A stretch of 64,000 bases of DNA. Source: Legionella cherrii. Its GTDB lineage: Bacteria; Pseudomonadota; Gammaproteobacteria; Legionellales; Legionellaceae. Made by a program: the position numbers and the translations under genes. The stretch lies in contig NZ_LR134173.1 in the NCBI RefSeq assembly GCF_900635815.1, forward strand, positions 905,501-969,500. Reading direction: 5' to 3'. Under the pieces are notes generated by a model. It ran no database searches. It was given only the letters and a program-made list of their open reading frames with translations, and was not told where the DNA came from. Positions 45,614 to 55,413 of this stretch are shown here, one piece after another. How positions within the stretch are numbered: the stretch's first letter is position 1; every line of letters starts with the position of its first letter.

Positions 45614-47095
45614 ATGCGTCAAGTTGTTCTTCTAAGACCACTCAATACTCAAAAATTTATTTTTATTATCACTCTAATTTTATTAGCTATCTTATTTATT
45701 TTCAAATCGTGTCAGGTTGCCCAATTCCATAGAGATGCTCAATACTATATCCAGTCAAGCGTCCTATGGCCCAAAGGACTTGTTACTTTTGCCGGAAGCT
45801 TAATTGGTGGTCGAGATCTGGTGGTGTTTTTTTACCATTTTTTCATGAAAAGTTTTGGGTATAGTGTTGACACACTCTCTTTAGCATTGGCAATAACCTA
45901 TTTTTTTTCTGGTTTATTTTTAGTGACTATTATTTTTAGGTTTAATATATCGAATCTAATGAGGTTATGGATAAGCACTTTTGTCCTTTTAATCTCCTAT
46001 GCTTTACCAATATGGTCTTATCCGGCTAGTGATAATCTGGGAGCACTGGCTCTCGTAGGACTGTGGTTGCTCTACATAATATCAGTTCAAACTCAAAAAA
46101 AATGGCTTATCTTTTTTGTGTATCCAATCTGTGTTGGAATTGCCTATCATGTACGCACAGAATTGATATTATTTGGTTTATTGACTTTTATTGGAATTGT
46201 ATTCCAATTTAAAAGAGCCTCTTACTTACAACGATTAGCGCTATTCTTAATAATACTTTTTTCTACTCAATTGGGTGTTTTTGTGATAGAAAAATCATGG
46301 ATGCTCTGGGTGCCAGCAAAGAAGCCCTATGTATATAAAGGAATATTTTTATCTTTTCGTGCTTTTCACTTTGCGTCTGGACGTAATGGGCCTAACAGTT
46401 CAAAACTATCTCATTTACTTCATTTGAGATCTGATGAAAAAATTCCTTTTTGGGATGCGTTAGGAAGTACCTATTCAAAAATTGGGGCTGCAAAAAGCGA
46501 TGAATTAATTTCGAAAGCAGGTTTTGAAGCGCTGTATCAAAATCCTTTGTCCTTCTTAAAAGAAATAACCCATATTCAATCAGAAACCTTTAAATTAGAA
46601 ATATCTATACCATCATGGAGTGAGCAGGAGAAGACGCAAAAGCGCGATCTAAATGATTTGGATTTAGTACGAAAAGAAACTCAGATGAAGTTTGGTGGAG
46701 ATGCTATCTTTCCCTTGGCTAAATTATTAATCTCTTCCGATTCATTGATTCATGATATGAGAGCTTTTTTGCCGCCAATCAAAGTCGAAATGACTGTTCC
46801 ATTTTCTTATCAGTTTGTATTTCCTATTTGTTTACTTATTCTCCTGGTAAAAGTTGATAAGTTAATCAGAACGCTACTGTTGCCGCCAGTAATTTATGCA
46901 TTAGTACTATTTTTTTTAATTAATTTCACAGAAGGTCCTGTTGTCCGCTATTTAAATGGAATAATGCTTCTTGAATGGATAGTACTTTGGATTGCGCTCA
47001 ACATGATCTTTGTTAAAAATTCCCGAGTAAAAGTGAATTTTTATCTCTCAAATACGATGAAAAGTGTTTTTTATAAGGAGGATAAAATAGCATAA
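45614..47095 (+). CDS. GT-C-like polytopic membrane glycosyltransferase
   Basis: A 493-aa protein with about 10 transmembrane segments and a large periplasmic loop (about 230-400). The first loop holds FHRDAQYYIQSS, an acidic motif in the position of the catalytic Asp of GT-C enzymes that use polyprenol-phosphate sugars. Base composition is clearly more AT-rich than the housekeeping genes to the left, suggesting acquisition by transfer. It would transfer a lipid-linked sugar to LPS or polymer in the periplasm. The family is inferred from topology and this one motif. Confidence 0.6.
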   Translation: MRQVVLLRPLNTQKFIFIITLILLAILFIFKSCQVAQFHRDAQYYIQSSVLWPKGLVTFAGSLIGGRDLVVFFYHFFMKSFGYSVDTLSLALAITYFFSGLFLVTIIFRFNISNLMRLWISTFVLLISYALPIWSYPASDNLGALALVGLWLLYIISVQTQKKWLIFFVYPICVGIAYHVRTELILFGLLTFIGIVFQFKRASYLQRLALFLIILFSTQLGVFVIEKSWMLWVPAKKPYVYKGIFLSFRAFHFASGRNGPNSSKLSHLLHLRSDEKIPFWDALGSTYSKIGAAKSDELISKAGFEALYQNPLSFLKEITHIQSETFKLEISIPSWSEQEKTQKRDLNDLDLVRKETQMKFGGDAIFPLAKLLISSDSLIHDMRAFLPPIKVEMTVPFSYQFVFPICLLILLVKVDKLIRTLLLPPVIYALVLFFLINFTEGPVVRYLNGIMLLEWIVLWIALNMIFVKNSRVKVNFYLSNTMKSVFYKEDKIA

Positions 47096-47622
47096 TTTTA
47101 GTATGTGCGTCTTTTAAAATGGATAATTTATCTCGTGTTTCTATTCTGAAATTCGCACAGCGAAATGTATTGCATTGATCGCGATACATATAAAAGCGGA
47201 ACACTTTTTGATAGAGCTTTATGGTTTTGTGACAATTGAAATATGCTTATGATTTATTGCTCTATTACGAAAAGTACGTTTTAGTTCCGCAACAAGCATA
47301 TTATGCTTCATTTGAAAATTGTTCTAAGTAGGAACATTTTTTTGTGTAATTATTTAAAATTACCCTTTATAATCACGCAAAAATGTTCTTAGATTCCAAA
47401 AAAGGCAACAGCTTAGTATTTAGGTTCAAATCAATTATGAATAGCTCATATGGATAATGATACTAATTAATACTTGAAAAATGGATTTAAGCATGTGAGA
47501 TTTTTTCACACAACTGGATTCAGTTGAGTGTAGATAAAAAATAGTTATATGTAGGATATCCGACTAATAATGATGTTAGCTAGAATATTAATCATTTTAG
47601 TCGAGTTTTTTAGGAGAATGGG
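47096..47622. other. AT-rich spacer inside the polysaccharide region, with inverted repeat
   Basis: 527 bases without a gene. An imperfect inverted repeat pairs CTAAG(TAGG)AACATTTTT (47324 onward) with the reverse complement of CACGCAAAAATGTTCTTAG (47374-47392). It probably holds the promoter for the downstream genes, perhaps with remains of lost DNA. No protein similarity seen. Confidence 0.45.
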
Positions 47623-48387
47623 TTGGAAAAAAATACGGGCTCTTTGGCACAAAAAGAACACTACGAAAAGATACATGACTTATATGAACAACATTATTAT
47701 GATCCGACATCTATTGCGTTCAGAGAGCAATTTATCTATAAGCCCTTATTGAATAACATCGATTTGAATAATAAACGAGTAGCCGATTTGGCTTGTGGAA
47801 GTGGTTACAACTCACTGTATCTGAAAAATAAATTTCCAGAAATAATGACTCATGGTTTTGATATTTCTGCAAAGGCCTGTGCAGCCTACCGACAAATTGT
47901 GGGAAGCGAGGCATATGAACTCGATCTCACTGCTGCTACTAGCACATTCAATCAACAATATGACCATGCCATAGTTGTTGGTGGTATACATCATTGCATC
48001 GCTTCTTTAGAAAATACTTTTTTGAATATATCGCAAATGCTAAAACCAGGCGGTAGTTTGTTAATGTGCGAGGCAAGCAGTAGTTTTATGTTAGAATCAG
48101 TACGCAAACTATGGTACAAAAAAAGTAAATATTTTGATGCTGACTCTGAGGAAGCGCTTCAACATGATCAGTTGCATCAAAGTTTTGGATCTGACTTTGA
48201 GGTTAAATTTGTAAAATACATGGGTGGTCCTGCATATTTTCTAATATTGAATAGTTTAATTTTAAATTTACCTCTATCGTTTAAAAAATTTATTTCTAAA
48301 CCCTTATTTTTTCTCGAGGAAATTTATAATCTTTTGCCAGGGGATTTCTTTTTCCCTTATTTTTTAGCTGAGTGGGTGAAAAAATAA
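47623..48387 (+). CDS. SAM-dependent methyltransferase (class I)
   Basis: A 254-aa protein with motif I VADLACGSGYNSLYL, a motif II/III region DHAIVVGGIHHC and the post-motif MLKPGGSLLMCEAS. The last third has hydrophobic stretches (FLILNSLILNLPLS) suggesting membrane contact. It probably methylates a sugar or lipid-linked glycan. Start TTG at 47623, 6 bases after TAGGAGA. It is followed within 15 bases by the SMR-like gene, so the genes to 54114 are probably one transcript. Confidence 0.8.
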   Translation: MEKNTGSLAQKEHYEKIHDLYEQHYYDPTSIAFREQFIYKPLLNNIDLNNKRVADLACGSGYNSLYLKNKFPEIMTHGFDISAKACAAYRQIVGSEAYELDLTAATSTFNQQYDHAIVVGGIHHCIASLENTFLNISQMLKPGGSLLMCEASSSFMLESVRKLWYKKSKYFDADSEEALQHDQLHQSFGSDFEVKFVKYMGGPAYFLILNSLILNLPLSFKKFISKPLFFLEEIYNLLPGDFFFPYFLAEWVKK

Positions 48388-48401
48388 TTTCGAGGAATAT
48401 T

Positions 48402-48764
48402 GTGAATTACACGTATATATTATTAACAATTCTGTGCACAGTGTATGCACAGTTGGTGATTCGATGGCAAATGAAGTCAGCAGGTGTTTTGCCACCGGGT
48501 TTTACATCGAAAATAGCATTTGTTTTTTTTCAATTCCTTAACCCCTGGATATTAAGTGTTTGCTTCGCATCCACCTTAGCAATAATTTCTTGGATGGCAG
48601 CAATGACTAAATTCGAAATCAGCTATGCTTATCCTTTTTTGAGTTTATCATTTGTTTTTGTATTACTATTTAGCTCATTGATCTTGGGTGAGTCATTAAA
48701 TATATATAAAATTGTAGGCACTATTTTAGTAACTCTAGGTGTAATGGTTACTTTTAAAGGATAG
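48402..48764 (+). CDS. SMR/EamA-type small membrane protein (ArnE/GtrA-like flippase candidate)
   Basis: A 120-aa protein with four transmembrane segments of the EmrE/ArnE type (ISWMAAMTKFEISYAYPFLSLSF, LILGESLNIYKIVGTILVTLGV). Start GTG 48402 (VNYTYILL) has CGAGGAA 6 bases upstream and lies just after the methyltransferase stop. Next to a polyprenol-phosphate glycosyltransferase it probably flips the lipid-linked sugar across the inner membrane, as ArnE/F or GtrA do. Confidence 0.75.
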   Translation: MNYTYILLTILCTVYAQLVIRWQMKSAGVLPPGFTSKIAFVFFQFLNPWILSVCFASTLAIISWMAAMTKFEISYAYPFLSLSFVFVLLFSSLILGESLNIYKIVGTILVTLGVMVTFKG

Positions 48765-48818
48765 CGACATTAATATTTGATTTTTATGTAATTTTATAAA
48801 GAGTTCTCAGGATAAAGA

Positions 48819-49766
48819 ATGACTGATATTAAGCCAAAGGAAGGATATGAATGGGAAAAACTTTTAACCATAATTATCCCCGCATATAATGAAGAAGAGG
48901 GAATCAAAGCAACACTGGAGAGCTTACGAACCAATCTTCCTTATGTAAATATCATTGTTGTAGACGATCATAGTAGTGATGCTACATTACACCAAGCACT
49001 TCAAGCTCCTAATGTTCGAGTGGTGACCCATTCTTATAATATTGGTTATGGTGGAGCACTTAAAACAGGTATGGCTTTGGCAGATACAGAATATGTGGCC
49101 TGGTTTGATGCAGATGGAGAGCATCGAATAGAGGACTTAATCGGTATGGCTAACAAAATTCACACTGAAGGTTTACTCGCCGTTATCGGTCAAAGGCCCT
49201 CGGGTACCTCCAGTCGCATTAGAACACTGGGTAAGTTTCTTATTCGAATGATAGTGAGAACGATGAAAGTCAATGCGGGACACGATTTAAACTGTGGTTT
49301 ACGTGTCTTTAGACGAGAGGTCATTTGTCGTTATCTTTTTGTTTTACCTGATGGATACAGTGCGAGTTTAACCAGCTTAATGATTTTTTTGGAGCGAGAT
49401 TATCCAATGGCATTTTATCCCATTAAGGTCAATTCGCGAATTGGAACGAGCAAAGTCAAACTGCGCGATGGTTTTAATACAATGGCTCTTGTTATAAGGA
49501 TAACCACATTATTTGCTCCACTAAAAATATTCCTGCGGGCTGGCGTAATCATCTTTTTATTGGGTGTTTTCTATAGTTTATATAAAGCATTTCAACTGGG
49601 GGTCGGTTTTCCAGTTGCGGGCGCCATATCAATCTTAGGGGGGATCTTGCTCATGGCAGTAGGTTTATTAGCGGATCAGATTAGCCAGCTCAGATTGATT
49701 CAACTTTCATCAATAACTAATATGCCTTTTAGGCCTATAAAATCGGATAAACAAACAAATGGATAA
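48819..49766 (+). CDS. Polyprenol-phosphate glycosyltransferase (GT2, GtrB/DPM1-like)
   Basis: A 315-aa protein. The GT2 domain has TIIIPAYNEEEGI, IIVVDDHSSD, WFDADGEHR (DxD-type) and GLRVFRREV. It is followed by two C-terminal transmembrane segments (about 240-290), the layout of enzymes such as GtrB that load one sugar onto undecaprenyl phosphate. Overlaps the next gene by 8 bases. Together with the SMR protein upstream and the GT-C proteins on both sides it forms a three-part periplasmic glycosylation module. Confidence 0.85.
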   Translation: MTDIKPKEGYEWEKLLTIIIPAYNEEEGIKATLESLRTNLPYVNIIVVDDHSSDATLHQALQAPNVRVVTHSYNIGYGGALKTGMALADTEYVAWFDADGEHRIEDLIGMANKIHTEGLLAVIGQRPSGTSSRIRTLGKFLIRMIVRTMKVNAGHDLNCGLRVFRREVICRYLFVLPDGYSASLTSLMIFLERDYPMAFYPIKVNSRIGTSKVKLRDGFNTMALVIRITTLFAPLKIFLRAGVIIFLLGVFYSLYKAFQLGVGFPVAGAISILGGILLMAVGLLADQISQLRLIQLSSITNMPFRPIKSDKQTNG

Positions 49767-50457
49767 TGCAATGAAATCATTTAACTCACTCGCTTTACCG
49801 CCTGATTGGGTTTATAAAAACCAAAAAACTTTTTTACAATCATTCTATGATTTTATTGGCGCACCATTAAGAATGATTCTTTTGCCCGACGCAGTTTCAG
49901 AAAAATTACATCTGACTTCGTTACGCGGCGAGCGTTTTAGAAAAGTGTTGCCTGAATTACAAGGTCGAGTTTTGGATATCGGTGCAGGAGATAACTTACT
50001 TATCCACTTATATCGTCAGTATGCAAGTTTGTATAACAATTCTCCAGAAGATGCGCATCATAGTATTGGTGTTGATGTAGTCGATTGGAATAGTGACTGT
50101 ACCATTATTCAAAACTCAGCTCATCTTCCGTTTGAAGATAATAGTTTTGACACCGTGAGTTATATAGCCTGTTTAAATCACATCCCAGAGCGGTTTGAGT
50201 CGCTACAGGAGATCCGCCGTTTATTGCGACCTAACGGCAAAGTTGTAGTGACAATGATAGGAAAAGTTATAGGAAAAATTGGTCATGCCCTATGGTGGTA
50301 TAGTGAGGACAAACATCGTGAGGTAGATGAGCATGAGGAGATGGGCATGGATGAATCAGCGATTATGGATTTGTTTACTAAAGCGGGTTATAGCTTAAAA
50401 AAGCATGAAAAATTTGTATATGGTTTAAATTCCATGTATGTATTTGTACCCAAATAG
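49759..50457 (+). CDS. SAM-dependent methyltransferase (class I), second copy
   Basis: A 232-aa protein with GRVLDIGAGDNLLI (motif I), an SFDTVSYIACLNHIPE stretch and LRRLLRPNGKVVV-like post-motif (RRLLRPNGKVVVTM), placing it in the methyltransferase-11/UbiE fold. The acceptor is unknown, probably a sugar in the glycan made here. The N-terminal 65 residues precede the SAM site and include FIGAPLRMILL. It is not a close copy of the one at 47623. Confidence 0.8.
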   Translation: MDNAMKSFNSLALPPDWVYKNQKTFLQSFYDFIGAPLRMILLPDAVSEKLHLTSLRGERFRKVLPELQGRVLDIGAGDNLLIHLYRQYASLYNNSPEDAHHSIGVDVVDWNSDCTIIQNSAHLPFEDNSFDTVSYIACLNHIPERFESLQEIRRLLRPNGKVVVTMIGKVIGKIGHALWWYSEDKHREVDEHEEMGMDESAIMDLFTKAGYSLKKHEKFVYGLNSMYVFVPK

Positions 50458-50467
50458 AGGGATTTAC

Positions 50468-52186
50468 ATGTTCTCTTTCCCATTTTTTAATCGCCTTAAT
50501 AACCATTGGCTTGTGTTGGCATTATTCTTCATTCTTGCCTCTTTATGGTTAATGAAAACTTGGGGACCAGCACCGATTATTTTAACAAATGGAGACGCAG
50601 GAAACGTATCCTCAATTGTTGCTAGCAAGATCAGTCCAGAGCGGTTTGCGAATGATCCGTTATACTCGGATGCTCAAAATTTTAAATTTTATTGGACTAT
50701 TTCTATTCCTCTAACCCAATTTTTAACCTATTTTACTCATGATATTGGCCAGTCCTACTTGTTTCTTATCTGGCCGATTATATTTTTGCAACTAATAGGT
50801 TTTTATTTGCTCGGGCTGGATTTATTTTCCAATCGGGGTTGGGCTTTTTTACTGGCGTTACTCTCGCTAAGTCCTATATATGTTTTTCCAGGGGAGCTAT
50901 GGGGGCAACTTGATGTCCCCTTAACCCGAGGCTATTACGGAGCCTTATTCCCTTTTCTTTTACTTGTTTCACTCAAAAACAATAATAAAGTCTGGTTTCC
51001 AATGATTGTGATGGGTTTATGTGGCCTGAGTGTTTATGTGCATCCTGTCAGCGGCCCCTCAGTCTCATTTGCATGTCTTACTGCTTTATTCATGTGCAAG
51101 CAGACTGGGCGCGGTTGGGGAAAGCAAGTATTGGTAGTTTTTGCTGCAGGGATGATGTTCTTAATGGTTGCAGCTCCGTTTATTATAACCTTTTTTAGTG
51201 GATTTCCCTCTTCAGAGAGTCTACATAATAATAGCAGTTCTGCCATTGCAGCGCACTATATGACTCAAGCAGCTGGACCTCAATACTATAATGCATTAAG
51301 TATCCTCCAGTCATTATATTCATTGTTGTTCCAAGGAAAGTGGAATTGGTTTTGGCTCATAGGATTAATTGGATTACTCATAGCCCCAACATTTTCAAAA
51401 AAGCCTCAGTATGAGCGAAAGTTTTTTATTTTTTTTATTGTGGGCCTCTTAATTTCCTCTGTGGGTATTGCTTGGCTGGATCAGAGTATTGCAAAAATGT
51501 ATGGACGATATCCTGCAGAAATCGACTTAATACGTAATTGCAGATATCTGATTCCATTGTTACTGATAGGGGCCGTCAGATTTTTTGCCAATATTGAAAT
51601 TAAAATTCCTAACACCTATCGCCTCGTTTTTGGATGCCTTATCCTCATTTTTGTTTATCGATGGTTTATTGATTTCCCCACTACATTCTCTAATTTCGTA
51701 TTCAATCAAATACAGCATAATCAGATTGAAGATCAGATCAATAATCTCTCAAACAAAAAGATGCTGAATTACATTAAATCATTACCTCCAGGCTCCAAAA
51801 TCATGGCCTTCTCCCTTGATGGTGAAAGTAATGGCTTGATTGAAGATCTGATGCTTGCAATCCGCTATTCGAGTTTTCAACCGATAGCTCATCTTAAAAA
51901 AGATCTTAATTTCTTAAGCTATAGTGGACGCGGTTTAAAAATTTTAGAATGGCAAAAAGAAGCGGAGCAGCTTGCATTAATAAAGAAAGAGAGTGATCAA
52001 ACTAGGCTCAAATTATTAAAAGAATTCATGCAAGCGCATGAAGTGAAATTGCTTTTGGCTTATGAGCCTGATATATCTGCTGAATTAAGAAATCTTTTCA
52101 ATTCGCAATTTAAGCTCCTTTATAAACAAATAAATTTTTCTTTGTATGCATATAATCCTGATGATTCAATCGTCTCGGTTCATTAG
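50468..52186 (+). CDS. Large polytopic membrane protein, GT-C-like
   Basis: A 572-aa protein with about 10-12 transmembrane segments and a C-terminal soluble domain of about 150 residues (NNLSNKKMLNYIKSLPPGSKIMAF...). The early loop GDAGNVSSIVASKISPERF contains acidic residues where GT-C enzymes keep their catalytic Asp. It may transfer the lipid-linked sugar in the periplasm. ATG 50468 has AGAGGG upstream, 10 bases after the methyltransferase stop; an upstream ATG in frame (50438) overlaps that gene. The family is tentative. Confidence 0.6.
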   Translation: MFSFPFFNRLNNHWLVLALFFILASLWLMKTWGPAPIILTNGDAGNVSSIVASKISPERFANDPLYSDAQNFKFYWTISIPLTQFLTYFTHDIGQSYLFLIWPIIFLQLIGFYLLGLDLFSNRGWAFLLALLSLSPIYVFPGELWGQLDVPLTRGYYGALFPFLLLVSLKNNNKVWFPMIVMGLCGLSVYVHPVSGPSVSFACLTALFMCKQTGRGWGKQVLVVFAAGMMFLMVAAPFIITFFSGFPSSESLHNNSSSAIAAHYMTQAAGPQYYNALSILQSLYSLLFQGKWNWFWLIGLIGLLIAPTFSKKPQYERKFFIFFIVGLLISSVGIAWLDQSIAKMYGRYPAEIDLIRNCRYLIPLLLIGAVRFFANIEIKIPNTYRLVFGCLILIFVYRWFIDFPTTFSNFVFNQIQHNQIEDQINNLSNKKMLNYIKSLPPGSKIMAFSLDGESNGLIEDLMLAIRYSSFQPIAHLKKDLNFLSYSGRGLKILEWQKEAEQLALIKKESDQTRLKLLKEFMQAHEVKLLLAYEPDISAELRNLFNSQFKLLYKQINFSLYAYNPDDSIVSVH

Positions 52187-52233
52187 GGTGATAAAAACTG
52201 TGAAGAGAGATCATTGATTTAGGTATAAAACAA

Positions 52234-54114
52234 ATGTGTGGTATTGCTGGCATTTTAAATTTTGACCGTTCCCCAATCTCAACGAATATGCTCAAAGCAA
52301 TGACTGATAGCATTTTTCATCGTGGACCCGACGGTGAAGGATTTTGGTTTACGGACGGAGTTGGTCTAGGTCATCGACGATTGGCAATACGAGATTTAAG
52401 TGAAGCAGGTCATCAACCGATGCAAGATACCCTTAATCTGATTTCCGTAACCTATAATGGTGAGATTTACAATTATGATGAGATACGAAACGATTTAGAG
52501 AAAGAAACGGATTATTTATTCAAATCAAACTGCGATGCAGAATTATTACCTATAGGTTGGTTAACTTGGGGAGAAAAATTATTTGATCGTATCGAAGGAA
52601 TGTTTGCGATAGGTATATGGGATTGTCGTACTGAAACATTAGTCCTTGTTCGCGATGGTGTAGGTATTAAACCTCTTTTTTATGCCCAAAATAATTTTTC
52701 ATTGTTTTTTTGTAGTGAAATTAAAGGGATACTTGCAACAAAACAATTTACTATGGATATTGATGAAGCTGAATTTCACACTTATTTAGCATCGGGGTAT
52801 ACAAATCCAGAGCGGTCTTTATTAAAAAACATAAAACAACTTGAGCCAGGAACAATTTTAAAAGTTTCATTTGATGGCTCGCTCTCTTGCCATAATTATT
52901 GGCATCCGGTAAGAAAACCTGATCAATCAATTCAATTAGATGATGCTGTTGATGAGATAGAGTTATTATTGTCACAAGTCATTAACCAGATGCTAGTCGC
53001 AGATGTTCCAATTGGCTTACTTCAAAGTAGCGGAATTGATAGCACCCTGATTGCACTTCTCACGAAAAGTGAAGTGATCAGTTATACTGCTCAGTTCAAT
53101 GAAACCTCACACGATGAGAGCATTTTGGCTCAAAAAATAGCTACTCTTACTAATCATCCGTGGCGACCAGTTTCTGTTGATCAAACGAGTCAAATACTAA
53201 ATGATTTTCATCGGGTATCGCATCATGTTGATGGTCAATTAGCCGATTCAAGTTGTTTAGCACATTTTGCATTATCAAGAGAAGCAAGTAATCATGTGAA
53301 AGTTGCTATTGCAGGTGACGGCGCAGATGAAATATTTGCAGGATACTCAACATATAAGGCAAGTAGAGTTGCCGAGTACACAAGATCTTTGATACCAAAA
53401 TTTTTAACCCAGCACCTTGGTGACTGGTTGTTTAAAAAATATGGGCATGATGAGCGTCGTTTACCTTGGCATGAAATGCTTATGCGCTTTCTTTGGGGTG
53501 TTTCATTATCTGACGTACCCCATTCGCAATGGCGCCGGTTGACATATCCTTTTTTGTTGAGAAAGCTATATAGTTCAGCCATGCATGATTTTTTAAATGA
53601 AAATCCTCTAGCCAATTATGAAAATGCGGTAGTGAGTGCTCCTGGATCTATTTTTGATAAATGCCTGCTGGCGGATCAACGAATTTATTTATCGGGTGAC
53701 ATGTTAACAAAAGTTGATCGAATGAGTATGGCTCATGGCCTAGAAATTCGAGTTCCATTTCTAGATCGTAGAATTATTAACTTTGCAAGCAAGTTGCCCG
53801 AGCATCTATTAAGCCCATTATTTGGCGAATCAAAACTCACCTTACGGAAAATTTTATCTAAGCATTGCTTACTAGACGAGGTAGTAAAAGCGAAAAAAAA
53901 AGGTTTTAACATACCTTTGGCGAGTTTACTTCGCAACCAATTGAAACCGATAGGTGAGGAAATTATTATGAAAAATGCGGATGTTTTTGCGCCATTTATT
54001 AATCCCGATAAATTAAGAGAAGTATGGCGTGAACACAATGCTAGGGCGTTTAACCATGCTTATTCACTTTGGGCTTTACTGATTTTTGGTTCTTGGAGAA
54101 TGAAGCATGGCTAG
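52234..54114 (+). CDS. asnB: Asparagine synthetase-like glutamine amidotransferase (first copy)
   Basis: A 626-aa class II amidotransferase. Cys2 (MCGIAGIL) with HRGPDGEGFW and YNGEIYNY form the glutaminase, followed by a PP-loop synthetase domain (IAGDGADEIFAGY, ADQRIYLSGDMLTKVDRMSMAHGLE). The PP-loop reads QSSGIDST (residues 264-271) where AsnB has SGGxDS, so the first Gly is Ser. In this setting it may amidate a uronic acid of the polysaccharide rather than make free asparagine. Last gene of the + strand run. Confidence 0.88.
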   Translation: MCGIAGILNFDRSPISTNMLKAMTDSIFHRGPDGEGFWFTDGVGLGHRRLAIRDLSEAGHQPMQDTLNLISVTYNGEIYNYDEIRNDLEKETDYLFKSNCDAELLPIGWLTWGEKLFDRIEGMFAIGIWDCRTETLVLVRDGVGIKPLFYAQNNFSLFFCSEIKGILATKQFTMDIDEAEFHTYLASGYTNPERSLLKNIKQLEPGTILKVSFDGSLSCHNYWHPVRKPDQSIQLDDAVDEIELLLSQVINQMLVADVPIGLLQSSGIDSTLIALLTKSEVISYTAQFNETSHDESILAQKIATLTNHPWRPVSVDQTSQILNDFHRVSHHVDGQLADSSCLAHFALSREASNHVKVAIAGDGADEIFAGYSTYKASRVAEYTRSLIPKFLTQHLGDWLFKKYGHDERRLPWHEMLMRFLWGVSLSDVPHSQWRRLTYPFLLRKLYSSAMHDFLNENPLANYENAVVSAPGSIFDKCLLADQRIYLSGDMLTKVDRMSMAHGLEIRVPFLDRRIINFASKLPEHLLSPLFGESKLTLRKILSKHCLLDEVVKAKKKGFNIPLASLLRNQLKPIGEEIIMKNADVFAPFINPDKLREVWREHNARAFNHAYSLWALLIFGSWRMKHG

Positions 54115-54228
54115 ATAATAAACCCCCAAAGCATGGCTTATAAAAGCAGCTCTCTCAATGAAGGGTTTGTCTACTGCCGCCAGCTGATTATTAATTAATT
54201 CAAGAAAATCTTTTTTAGATAAAATTAT

Positions 54229-55377
54229 TCACTTAGCTAAAACAAGTTCCTTATAAAATGAGTCATAGTGGTCCACACAGGCCTCAAGAGAGAATTCTGA
54301 ATGAGCACGTTGGCTTGAAGCTAATGCAAATTCCTTTCTTAATGAGTCATTTGATGCTAAATAAAGCAAGGCATCAGCCATTTTTGATGGATCATTTGGT
54401 GGTACAACAATTCCTGAAACGCCATCGAGCACTGCCTCGCCATTTCCTCCTACGTTAGTCACAACCATTGGTAATCCTGCTGCCATACACTCAATTACTG
54501 CATTGGAAAAGCCTTCCTCCAAAGAAGATAAAATACCTATGTCGGATGATTTAAGCAGAGCAGGCACATCGGATCTCGCACCAAGCCACTTAACCGAGTC
54601 AGCAATATCACATTCTGCTGCATATTTTTTTAACTCAGAACCTATCCCATCATCACGTCCAATAACTAGAAGGTACCATGGGGTCGGTAAACGAGATGCG
54701 ATTCGAGAGAACGCCTCAAGCAGAACACGATGTCCCTTGTAAGGAATGAGGTTTGCTACAATGGCAAATACTAATGCTGAATCGGGTATTTCCAGTTTAT
54801 TCCGTACACTTTGTCGGTCTTCTATGTCTGAAAATCTGGAAAAATTCACACCATTATAGATTAACCTTAATTTGGAATCGGGTACCCCTTCTTCTTCTAG
54901 CTGAGAAATAACGGCACGTGAATTTCCAAGAATAGCATTCATATGGCGATGTAATTTTTTTTCTATCTTTGACAGGACTGGGTATTTTGCCTGATAACCG
55001 TTTAAACTCCGCCGACTCATCACCTTAAATTTTTTAAAGGTTAAAATAGAGCAAATTCCTCCAATCAGATAGGCTGTAGGGAGGAAAAAATGCACTACTT
55101 TAAAACGCCGGTAAGATAAAAAAACAAGAAGTGACCCGAAAGAATAAGACATACGGAACAGTCGATAAATATAAGAAGCCCCCTGCTTATGCTTAAACAA
55201 AGGAGAGCTGACTCTAATTCCCATTTTCTGCAGTTCCTGGGCCAGCGCACCCGGGCGACCAAGGCAAAACACTTCGACATCCCAATTTTTTTGTTTTAAT
55301 TTAGGTAGAAGTTGAAAAAGATGCATTTCTGCACCACCAACATCCAAAGACCCAATCACGTATAATATTTTATTCAT
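54229..55377 (-). CDS. Glycosyltransferase family 4
   Basis: A 382-aa GT-B protein. N-terminal YVIGSLDVGGAEMHL and C-terminal GARSDVPALLKSSDIGILSSLEEGFSNAVIECMAAGLPMVVTNVGG contain the E-x7-E nucleotide-sugar site of GT4 enzymes. It is cytoplasmic and assembles the repeat unit on the lipid carrier. Last gene of the minus-strand run flippase-polymerase-GT4; its stop faces the asnB stop. Confidence 0.9.
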   Translation of the reverse strand: MNKILYVIGSLDVGGAEMHLFQLLPKLKQKNWDVEVFCLGRPGALAQELQKMGIRVSSPLFKHKQGASYIYRLFRMSYSFGSLLVFLSYRRFKVVHFFLPTAYLIGGICSILTFKKFKVMSRRSLNGYQAKYPVLSKIEKKLHRHMNAILGNSRAVISQLEEEGVPDSKLRLIYNGVNFSRFSDIEDRQSVRNKLEIPDSALVFAIVANLIPYKGHRVLLEAFSRIASRLPTPWYLLVIGRDDGIGSELKKYAAECDIADSVKWLGARSDVPALLKSSDIGILSSLEEGFSNAVIECMAAGLPMVVTNVGGNGEAVLDGVSGIVVPPNDPSKMADALLYLASNDSLRKEFALASSQRAHSEFSLEACVDHYDSFYKELVLAK

Positions 55378-55413
55378 TTATCCTCTAACTTGGCTAATCA
55401 ATAAAATGCCCTT

